NCBI GenBank assembly: GCA_037975125.1 | Contig: CM075853.1 | Location: forward strand, 30,436,795-30,500,794 | Reading direction: 5' to 3' | Source: Latrodectus hesperus | Taxonomy: Eukaryota; Arthropoda; Arachnida; Araneae; Theridiidae | Length of the DNA stretch: 64,000 nt | Position numbers and translations under genes: made by a program | Notes under the pieces: generated by a model | What the model saw: only the letters and a program-made list of their open reading frames with translations | Database searches by the model: none | What the model was told of the DNA's origin: nothing | Shown here: piece by piece, positions 1 through 9,226 of the stretch | Position numbering within the stretch: position 1 is the first letter of the stretch | How the letters are laid out: every line of letters starts with the position of its first letter

Positions 1-200
1 TAGTTGAATAGCTTTTTAAAAAAAATATGGACTGTATATTTTCCTTCAGTGGGATGTTTCACAGGTAGTGGGCCATATTCTTGTATCTCAAGGTAGTGGA
101 CCCAAAAAAACTCCTTCGCACCTTTTCAACCGATGTGAATGCCGGAAACAAATATCCATCTTCCCTTTCAACAGTAACTTTGATCGAACCTTGGACCTTT
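1..200. repeat. Fragment of a dispersed repeat shared with 62925-63050
   Basis: The block GGATGTTTCACAGGTAGTGG followed by GGCCATATTCTTGTATC closely matches GGATGCTTCATAGATTGTGG followed by GGCCATTCTTATGTATC near 62930. Both copies continue to a similar GGAAACAAA stretch. The two copies are the only evidence. The element class is unknown and the left edge is cut by the window. Confidence 0.45.
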
Positions 201-243
201 CCTTTTGAAGAAACACTGTTCAACCACTAGACATGAGAGGAGG

Positions 244-540
244 CCGCAGAGGTTTGGTTGATTAGGACGTCGTTCTCATTATAGGAAGGTAATCAGTTCA
301 AGTTCCGGCTGACCGAAGATCCATCGTGTTCTATAGTGGAGGCTGGGGCACGTTAAAACTGGGACTGTTCGCAATGTCTTCCAAGTGAAATAATACCACT
401 GGGGTTGGCAAGCCAAGTATTGGGAATCTTTTGCTTGGTCCCTGCAAAATCACGAAGATTTCACTCGGCTGCTTCTATATAACTGTTAGAGCGAAACTAC
501 AGGAAAATATGCTACTGCAACAACGAGTGAGCATGAGTGG
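244..540 (+). repeat. tRNA-derived SINE, family 1, copy 1
   Basis: A box-A-like stretch (GGTTTGGTTGATTAGGACG) and a box-B-like stretch (AGTTCAAGTTCCGG) lie about 45 bases apart, followed by about 200 bases and an end rich in CAACAAC. The body matches 36925-37228, including the shared GGCAAGCCAAGTATTGGGAA and TTGGTCCCTGC. Internal pol III boxes plus a repeated body define a SINE. No clean target-site duplication was found. Edges are approximate. Confidence 0.6.
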
Positions 541-559
541 GCCCAACTGAATGAACTCG

Positions 560-2150
560 TCATTTGAAAATGGTTAAAAAGACAATTTATTGTCACCAGA
601 TGCACCATATAATGTATTCCGCATCTAAACGGAATTTTAACGCATTATTTTATTCAGCATACATATATTAACATTTTATCTAACAGATTTCTAGTATAAA
701 TTTTTTTAGGTTATTTTTAACTTATTCAGTCTGTAATTTGCATAGACTAATAAATTGACAAAAATGTTTAAACATAGAAAACAGTGTTTAAATCTCAAAT
801 TTATTTTCATATACAAGGATTTTCTATTTATTTGGAATTGTAAATGCATGAAATTACGTTTGTGAAAAGAATTTTTTTATATATAAGATGGCTTTTTAAT
901 TTTTTTTTTGATAATTTTTACACAATGACTTGGGTTTTTATCCTTTCTTAAATTGCTTTATTATCTCTCAAAATAAGAAAGTTTCAATAACATATATAAT
1001 TGTTTTTTTATAAAAAAAACTTCAAAATAATAAGTTATTTTTACATAATTTCAAGAAATGTTTCTCTGACTTTATTTCTTTAACTCTTCCACATTATTGA
1101 ATTTCATGATACAAAAATTTTTTGAACTAGGAATTTAAATTGTTTTACTGTACGATTAAGTCCTATCACAGTCCTATATAAATTGTTTTCACTATTTATT
1201 GTTAAGCAATTAAATAAAAACTTTTTATAATAAAAAGCTTAGACTTTCAAGAAATGTCACTTCTTGTAATTAGATTACATTTTCTTCCATTTTTGAATTT
1301 GATAATGTCTGATTGTATGATAAACTGAGATTCCTCACCTTTCAAATTATTTCATACCTTATGAGATGAAATGTTAGTCATTACAATTTTCTTCGTATCA
1401 TTTTATCACGTTTCATTACTTCAATTTCACTTCTTGAGTACATGAATAGACTCAAAATGTCAACATTTCTAAGAACAAATTTATCTTTTTGGAAATCTTA
1501 GCTTCACAAGGAATGATTACGGAAAAATGATCACTATTGTTTTATAGGAGAATAAAACTTGGAAATACTCAAGGTATTTGTACTAAAAACAGAAGCTTCA
1601 CCTTGTCTGCTGGAACAACGCTTAAAAGTGAAACTGAGATCTAATTGATGTTTTTCTTTCATCCAATTTGCATATTAAGCTAGATAAACAATTTTAAAAG
1701 TTTACTTTCCTCTTGTTAAAACATGAGCCTGAATTGTGAGTAAAATTCCAAGAAATTTCTCCATCTATTTGAAGCAGTGCCAAATAATATGAATGAAATT
1801 TTTAAATTATAACTTGAAAATTTGTTATTTAAATTAATATGTAATTTGAACTTCGAAGCTCCTGGTTCATGGTCGCAAATTTAATTATTTTTTCCATTTT
1901 AACTAAAACAGATTTTTGTAACTAGTTATAAAATTACTAGATTAAAGTAGTAAATATTTATCTTATGTAGGGATACTTTAAAAACTGAAACCTTTTGAAA
2001 TGTAGCATTGAGATTTCATAGAAAATTTTCTCCATTTTCCTTCCATTAAAATTATAGTCCATATTTATTTGTCGCAAAGTACGAAATTCGGAAATTTCTT
2101 TTGCAAGCAAAGGAAACGAAGAACCTAAACACCTTATGCTTATTATTCAA
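560..2150. other. AT-rich noncoding stretch, no gene seen
   Basis: Very AT-rich, with poly-A and poly-T runs and no open frame of convincing composition on either strand. No splice-flanked exon or repeat pair was recognised. Confidence 0.6.
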
Positions 2151-2300
2151 TAGTGGCTACAGTTCGTGGGTTCGAATCCTACCTTTGGCTTTGATGTTTG
2201 TAATCATTTGGAATTTCGCTTTAAACTGTATGTCCTTGTCTAATTAGTCTTCGTGTGCAAAAAGCAATCACTGAGCGACAAACAGACTAAACTCAATAAT
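2150..2300 (+). repeat. SINE fragment, family 2, copy 1
   Basis: A strong box B (GTGGGTTCGAATCCTACC) is followed by a tail similar to the copy at 4152. The two share a TGATGTTTGT/GGATGTTTAT region and CACTGAGCGACAAACA versus CATTGAGCGACAAACA. The box A side is degenerate. Confidence 0.5.
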
Positions 2301-3421
2301 AGCTAAGATTGAGGACAGTAGTGTTACCATCAGTTCAGGTTACGTAATTTAAAATGCTTAAGCAATTAACTATTAAAACTTTTTATAAGTAACTAAGCAA
2401 ATTATAGTTTGTAAGAACGTCACTGAGGTATTATATTGTATCCATGTTATTGGAAAATGGGGATCACGTGATTCTTCAGTGAATTCAAAATAAATCTAAT
2501 GAACAATGCATTTGAAATTTGCTATATCTTTCCGTCACGAAATGATATAATGACTTATTTGTGATCAGCATTTTGTTTCGCATATATATTATTTCATATT
2601 TGAAATTTTTATTAAAGTTTTCCTGAGAAAGGATGGATCGGCATTGATACTTTGTCACTTAATGCTCAACAATGATATTAGATAATATCTTGATTAATAT
2701 ATTGGGAACTAGTAGGGCACCTTCCCCCTCTCATGGGCGACTTTTATGACTTTTTTCAAGAAATTCTAACGCTGTTTCCACTTAAAAAAAACCGTATATA
2801 TGACACTGACACAAAAAAGACGCAAAACTTGAGAAAAATCAAACCTGCCAAAAAAAAAAATGAATAAAAAAATAAAAAATAAAAATCCGAAAAAGCAACA
2901 AAAATTGAAATTGGCAACATCAAAGGGAAATCGTAAACAATATAATCAAAACAAATGGCGGCAGATTTGGCAAGAAATCTCTTGGGGGATATACCATATA
3001 TTGTCAAATAATGGTGTAAAATGTTTTTATTGGTGGCTGTTCATTTATATCTTATTTTTATCAGATAAATATGAAATTTCTCTTTAAAAATATATAATTT
3101 ACTTAAAAAATAAAGGATAAAATAGTTATGTTTAATTGCATAAGGTTATTTTATACTTTTTGATCTCATTTAAATTAAAACGAAGAAATTTTAAAAGATG
3201 AGAAATTTTAATTGATGTTAAATTTTCTGCAATGGAAATGAAGAGCAGTTTATTTGAATTTGAACTAATATTAAATGTCAATTAAGTTCGTAAAATACAG
3301 TTTAATAAATCACTGATAAGCGAAAAACTTTTTCGGTTGGTTAAAACCTAAAACAGCATTCAAAGTTTAATAAAATATTTTAAGTAATTTTATTCTAGTC
3401 AATATATTATTGATTTATCAT
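2301..3421. other. AT-rich noncoding stretch, no gene seen
   Basis: Contains A-rich runs near 2790-2890 that create short lysine/asparagine-rich chance frames on both strands. No coding or RNA gene features were recognised. Confidence 0.55.
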
Positions 3422-3430
3422 GGGAGATCT

Positions 3431-3692
3431 GGCACAGATACCGTATAATCCAGGATTCCAAAGTCTGAATATTTTTGGTGATGAAGAAATGTTGCCAAGA
3501 TTACATATTGCGATTTGCGCTATGGCGTAAATTCTAGGTTTGCCAAAATAGAATTTTCTGCATAAACTTTAAAGGTTTCCATATACAGGTATATGACGTA
3601 ATAAAAACCAGGTTACCAGATACATAAGAAAATCTACCAAAAATAAAAAAAACATCACAATTCGGCATCCTGGCTCATACAACATCTGTGCA
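3431..3692. mobile_element. MITE, GGCACAGA family, copy A
   Basis: 262-bp element starting GGCACAGATACCGTATAATC and ending with the inverted form ...CATCTGTGCA. It is flanked by a 9-bp direct repeat, GGGAGATCT (3422-3430) and GGGAAATCT (3693-3701), with one mismatch. The interior shares blocks with copies at 15775 and 18016, such as GAAGAAATGTTGCCAAGAT and the ATGACGTAATAAAAACCAGG type. No coding capacity. Nine-base target duplications with GG-starting inverted repeats suggest mobilisation by a Mutator-like transposase; that assignment is inference. Confidence 0.75.
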
Positions 3693-4151
3693 GGGAAATC
3701 TGAAAATTTATTTAAAATTAACACATTCTAAATCCTGGAATAAAGATTCTTAACAAAAGAATAGAATTTTAAAATCTCTAATTCTTAAAATAGAATTATA
3801 CCAGTATAGTTTAGAAGTTATTTGATCTTATGACTTTTTTTTTATCTATAATTCTGATCATGTAAATTATAATCAGTTTCTTATGTATTTACCAGCAAAT
3901 AATACAGTCACTGTTTACTAGGTCAAGTATCATTAATCTGATGGTCCTCTAATATTCTCATTCGTACCGGGATTCGTGATATTAATGGTGATATGTAACA
4001 GGATTGGTAGCTACCTAGTTGCTCAACTGTTGGGCCTAAGTTAGTCCTCGTTCATTACCAAAAGTTATGTTTCATCTCTTTCCTGAATGATTAATTAATA
4101 TTGTACTACAGTTTCCAGTGTATTTATTTACTTTGATGTTGCTATTTCAAA

Positions 4152-4335
4152 TGCCGGGTTGGCTGCTAAATGGTTAGCTCTCTTGCTTTCGGTTCAACAT
4201 TTCGTTGGCTCGAATCCCATCTTGGGCCTGGATGTTTATTGTGGTTCGGAATCCCGTTTAAGCCGTGGTCTTGATTTATTTACCCCTTATGTCCAACAAA
4301 TAACCATTGAGCGACAAACATACAAAGCTGCAATT
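4152..4335 (+). repeat. SINE, family 2, copy 2
   Basis: A tRNA-like head with box-A-like GGTTGGCTGCTAAATGGTTAG and box-B-like TTGGCTCGAATCCCATC, then a tail shared with 2150-2300. The 97-codon open frame over it has no protein-like features and is a chance frame through the SINE. No clear target duplication. Confidence 0.5.
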
Positions 4336-5616
4336 TCAATCATGGTAATCATTAACTGTCAATTTGTGAATGATTCACAGTGTTGTATCCAAAATACGAT
4401 CACTCGTGATGCGAAATCTTCTCTTAAAATTTTACTCATCACAGTTAGATAATTTTATCAGTATATAATATAATATTATATATGAATGGTAATGCACTTT
4501 TCGAGTGAGAAATTATTTGCAATGTAGCAGATTAAAACATAAATTAACAATTGACATGTGTTCCTATACAACAAAAGTATACCAGAAGTAATGAACAGAC
4601 AAAAACTGAGTGGTAAAAGAAAAAACGGATGAATGATTTATTCTACGATGTAGTCAACCATTCTAGAATTTCTGCTTCATATACCACTAATGTGGCAGGA
4701 CACAATTTTATTGGCTTTATGCTATTGATATCTAATATTGTCAATTGCTATATGATGTGACTTGACTCTGCATTTCCAAATTCTTTTTTTTTGTGTGCTT
4801 CAAAAATGACGTTTGTGTGTAATTTTACAAATATAAATATGAATGAGGTTTTACGTATAACTTTACAAGTATAATTTCCGCTTTTGTATATCATATTAAG
4901 AATACCTGAAGATATTTTGGTAAGTTTTATTCTTTATACACACAAGTATATTTACTAGGAAGAAAGTAAAATAGAAAATCCATTTATCCTTTAAAAATAT
5001 CAACAGTTTTTCACTTTTTATTTTTACAAACTTGCAATATTTTAACTATTATATTAATAAATTTATAAATGGTATTAATTTAAGAGAGTAAAATGAATGA
5101 AAATTAGATACTTATTAACAATTAGTGAAAAAATACGTCTCTTTTTTATTTAATATATTTTACTACAGCCAATTTAAAACAACTTAAAAATGAGAAGTCA
5201 ATAAGAAATTTCTTAATATTAATGAGTATAGTATTACTATTCTTAGTCAAAACATTAAAAAGTAAATAAAGTTTCGTAAAATCATAATAAATCTCTAAAA
5301 GTGATCATGATATTTAATCCAAATTTTACTGTTGACTTGATAAGCACAAGTGTAAAGTGTTTAAGTCTTTTTCTTTTTATTTATTTTATCAGTGATTTCA
5401 ATTCCATTATTTTTTTATTCATCGTCTATTCAAATCAATTTTTACTTCAGTGATGCTTGATCGAGCTTTTTATTTTTAACTTCAAATCGGCTTTTAATCT
5501 CGCTATGTAAGATATTTATTTTTGTTTTAATATATTTTAATTCCTAGTAAATTTTTATTTAAATAAGTAACTTATTGCTCATTAATTTGTGTTGCATATC
5601 ATATTAAAAAGAACAT
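4336..5616. other. AT-rich noncoding stretch, no gene seen
   Basis: Mostly poly-A/T-rich DNA. No exon-like, tRNA-like or repeat-pair structure recognised. Confidence 0.55.
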
Positions 5617-5628
5617 TATTATTTTTAT

Positions 5629-5856
5629 TTATTTATTTATTTTATTACATTACATATATTCAGACTTGTATGCTTGATTCTTGAGATCCGCTTGTAAGTC
5701 TTCGTCGATATTAGGACAAATAGCACAATGACAGATGTACAACCACAGAAGAATAACGAAGAAAACACCCAGGGCCACGGTGGGAATCGAACCCACACTC
5801 CTACGCTCTCAAGCGATTAGCAGTGATGCCTTTGACCATTCAGCCACGGAGCGCCC
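5629..5856 (-). repeat. tRNA-Ser-like SINE with 12-bp target-site duplication
   Basis: On the minus strand the head reads box A (GTGGCTGAATGGTCAAAGGC), an anticodon-loop-like CTGCTAATC, a variable-arm-like segment, and box B (TGGGTTCGATTCCCACC). This resembles a serine tRNA with GCU anticodon. A body of about 140 bases and a (AAAT)n-type tail follow. TATTATTTTTAT occurs on both sides (5617-5628 and 5857-5868). The 7-bp acceptor stem does not pair well, so this is a retroposed SINE and not a working tRNA gene. Confidence 0.8.
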
Positions 5857-5868
5857 TATTATTTTTAT

Positions 5869-7155
5869 ATACATAGCGATGTGGTGATATCGTGAACAAT
5901 ATTCCTTTTTCTGATTAACTTATATCCCATTTAACATCCATGAAATTCATTTTATTCTTAAACCAAGTTCAAGTGGCCAAATCGACAAGTGAGCTGGCAC
6001 TTTGTTTCCCTACTCTACCCAAACCAGCACAGAGACGTTAGACTCGACAAATATGTAAAGTACATAAATCTTCTTTGTATTACAAGCTTTGACTGAATCA
6101 ACGAAAGTCAGCCCAGATAGATATTAATCCGGCATTCGAATAGTGCATTAGTGGAGTAAATGATCAATCTGCCCAAAATACTGCTCGCAATCAGTAAATT
6201 TGTTTTTTTGGTACTTGGACGAGAATAAGTATCACAAACCAAGATATCACGTACGTCTCGTACAACACAAAAAATAAAGCAACAAGAATTTTATTCCCAT
6301 ATAAATAAATTTGTCTTCGAAGAATATCAGTTACATAATGCCTTAGAGAGGTCACTTTTTTGTATTTTTTAATATTTATCAATAGATAATAATAAAATTA
6401 GCAATAGATAAAAACGGTATACAATACACGTGATTTTCAATGTTTAAATAACCGTAGAAAACGCAATGTGAAATACTTTACTTATTCAATCCATTAAGTA
6501 CTATTGAATTATATTTTTAAGTAATAGTCCAATTATTTAAAAATAAGATTATGAAAGTTCTACATCAATCTTTGAAATGTAAGTATTCTTAGGTTTGACA
6601 TTTTAAAATATTTATTTTTATGGACATTTGAAAAATATAATCTTTAAATAAAGAGAGAAATCTTGCGAAGAATTAGGAAGAACTAAAAATGTATAAATTT
6701 ATTTCATTGAAAATTTCGAAAGAAAATTCTTTCAGTGACAAAATATATTTATTAGTATCAAAGAAACAGTTTTCTAAAATGAATAAACGCTAAATTAAAA
6801 AATGTATTTTTATAAATTTTGATTTCTTTTAAAACTTTTAATTGGTAATTTCTCTTCTTTAATGTGTTATAAACTAAATATAAAACAAATTTCAAATCAT
6901 GTGGGCATGGAATGCATAAACAAGTTTGTGCCTGGTTTGGAGCAACTTAATTATTAGTAGTTACGCAAGCATGCAATATAAAATCAAATTCCTTAAATAT
7001 TTCAACAGGAGTTCAAATAAATAACGAAGAATTTCAATCAAATTGGTGACATTCCAAAAACATATTTGAAATTACCGCTAGAAAAATATTTTATTTCATT
7101 GCAAATTATATTTGGCAAATTTAAAAGTCATAGGAAACGAAATAAAAATGGGAAA
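5869..7155. other. AT-rich noncoding stretch, no gene seen
   Basis: No supported coding exon or RNA gene. The short minus-strand frame near 6191-6382 has chance composition. Confidence 0.5.
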
Positions 7156-7159
7156 GTGT

Positions 7160-7640
7160 TTCTATGAAAACACCACCTGGGGCTTTTCGCTCGTATTCCT
7201 TTCGCGTTCCTGACTCCCCATACCAAGAGGGAATACCAAAACAGCTTGACTTGGGAATAACTTCCTGGCAACATTCAGTCCATCAAGAAGGCCAAATGGT
7301 TAAAACGATCAACCGATGACCGTAATGGATTATAGATTCTATTGACCTTTCAGCTCAAAGCTCATCTCTGCCCTATGGCCGTTTTGTACTTTCACTTCCC
7401 TTCTGCAGGAAAAGGAGCGTTGAACCCCGTTTGCAGCTTCGGCGTGTCATTAACCATTGCTTATTACTTTTTTTCTTTCACCTGAGCATTTTGTCCCTGG
7501 AGGACAATTATTGTACGAGCTGCGAAGCCTCATTATGCCAGTCAAACGCGAGGCGAGTTATCGTTTGAGAAATGGAGGCTCAACACACAGTTTTTGAAAC
7601 AGAAATCGTTTGCACACAAAGCATTGCTTTCATTCCAGTT
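7160..7640. promoter_or_regulatory. GC-richer noncoding island, possible regulatory element
   Basis: About 480 bases of mixed, non-repetitive sequence stand out from the AT-rich surroundings (for example GGGGCTTTTCGCTCG and CAAACGCGAGGCGAGTTATC). The plus-strand frames are broken by many stops and I did not recognise a transposon end. Such islands can be conserved noncoding elements or decayed repeats. The role is inferred from composition only. Confidence 0.3.
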
Positions 7641-8337
7641 AGATATCTTTTATATCTGATGTCAAGTTACTAAATTGATGATGTTAGTAGTATCCCTTTC
7701 GAAATACTCCCCCTAATCATATCATAATTGATGTTCTCTAATTTACTTCCAGCTTGTAAGTTAAACGATAGAATGCTGTTAATTTCTAGCATAATTTGGC
7801 TTTTTTAATAAATCAAGTAAATAAAAGGGGTATTTGACACACACGTAGTATATTTAATGAAAGCAATTGCAATGAATACAGTTGTTTTTTTATTCATAGG
7901 GTATTTCATTTATTCATAATAATTCTTAAAAGAATGTTTTCGAATTGAATAAATTCATAATAGAATGGAAATTTCAATTTCAAAGAAATAAACACTTTAA
8001 TAACTCAAAATTTATGACCCGATTAAAAATAGATCGATAAATATTTTAAGTAATAACAATAATAACAAATGTATTTCATTATATATTAAATTTTATCATT
8101 CCAACAGTAATTTGCACTTCACTATTTGATACATATTTTAATCACATTAACAGTTTTTTACTTACTTAAATTTTAGTTTGTATTCGAAAGCATAGTAACT
8201 AAGTGGTGCCTAACAATTTTTAAAATTTATATGAATTTGTTTAATTTTCTTATAAAACTTCCTTTATATATAAATATAAAAATGATAAGAATTATAGAAA
8301 TTTATTCTTTATTGCTCAGAATTAATTAAAATAATGG

Positions 8338-8415
8338 GTAAAATATTTAATTACTCTGCCAAAATCCTTCTCTCTAATCAATTTTAATAGTTACAATATA
8401 TATATATATATATAT
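8338..8415. repeat. Left part of tandem-duplicated unit 1, split by the LTR element
   Basis: AATATTTAATTACTCTGCC and the bases up to GTTACAATATAT match 12806-12870 with one substitution (AATAGTTAC versus AACAGTTAC). The rest of this unit is on the far side of the LTR element (12567-12805). The final TA run (8396-8415) is the insertion site. Confidence 0.75.
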
Positions 8416-9042
8416 TGTACCGAGCTCCACGGGTTCGTGTTGATTGAGAGTTGAATAAAGCAACCACTTAATGAACACAAGACTTTTATTCGTAAAAACT
8501 TCACTAGATAAACGAAATTCCCGCTGTAACAATCACAATTATACAGCTACAATTCGTCAGATATAATAAGAAACAGCTTCTAATCACAGGTCTCAAATAC
8601 CTCAGACAGAGAACAATTAGCAGTCACAACTAATTGTCTTCACTCACTGACTGTCTTCACAAAACTCCTCTGTCTTCACAAAAACTCTACTCTCTCCTCC
8701 ATGTCGGGCTGCGGTATTTATACCTGACTTGGCGGAGAAATCTACCAATTTCGCCAAGGTTCTGGAAGCTTCTAGGCTATCTCGAAAAATATTGGTCCTA
8801 GAGCTTAGGTGATGGATGTTTCCAAAAGTATCGATTTCTCGCCAAGTCGCCAAAAATCTCGCCAACCGTCGCCAAGTCGCCAAGAATCTCGCCAACTGTC
8901 GCCAAGTCGCCAAATTATTAGGAAATCCGCTTTTAAACTACAACACGTCTAAATACCGCAATTTTTGCCCAAAATGTGAGAATTTCTGATCTGTCTGAGA
9001 TATTTTAAGACAAATATAATCATTATTTACAAATTTGTAACA
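8416..9042 (-). repeat. 3' LTR of the Ty3/Gypsy element
   Basis: 627 bp, matching 11939-12566 except for one missing base (CTCTACTCTC versus CTCTCACTCTC). On the minus strand it has a TATAAATA box (8715-8722) and an AATAAA signal (8485-8490), which place U3, R and U5. U3 carries direct subrepeats of the type TTGGCGACTTGGCGA between about 8833 and 8912. Confidence 0.92.
8833..8912. repeat. Subrepeats in U3 (period about 30 bp)
   Basis: TCGCCAAGTCGCCAA recurs three times, separated by ATCTCGCCAAC-type spacers, giving a period near 30 bp. The same array is in the other LTR (about 12360-12436). U3 subrepeats often hold enhancer or regulator binding sites in LTR elements; that role is inferred here. 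Confidence 0.7.
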
Positions 9043-9058
9043 TTGCCCCCTCTCAAGG
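9043..9058 (-). other. Polypurine tract of the LTR element
   Basis: The coding strand reads CCTTGAGAGGGGGCAA immediately before the 3' LTR start TGTTACA. A purine run at this position is the usual second-strand primer of LTR elements. Confidence 0.85.
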
Positions 9059-9226
9059 ACTGCACGTCCCGGGCAGTACAATCCCCTGATAGGAGGCTAA
9101 ATTTAATATAAAAGAATTTACATTTCAAGAGGATACAGAGCACATTACATACACTAAAAATACAAGAAAATAGAAAAGATTAAAATTATCTATACTATTT
9201 ACAAACAGACCATGGTCTACTGATTT

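Noticed and set aside
5771..5856. Serine tRNA gene
   Set aside because: The acceptor stem does not pair and it has a long body, an AT tail and a target duplication, so it is a SINE.
8644..8913. 89-codon frame with ATWR-LARFL repeats (also at 12180-12437)
   Set aside because: It lies in the LTR and reads the U3 subrepeats; present in both LTRs and without start context.
9043..9226. Envelope gene downstream of integrase
   Set aside because: Only about 180 bases separate the ORF stop from the 3' LTR; too short, with no frame.
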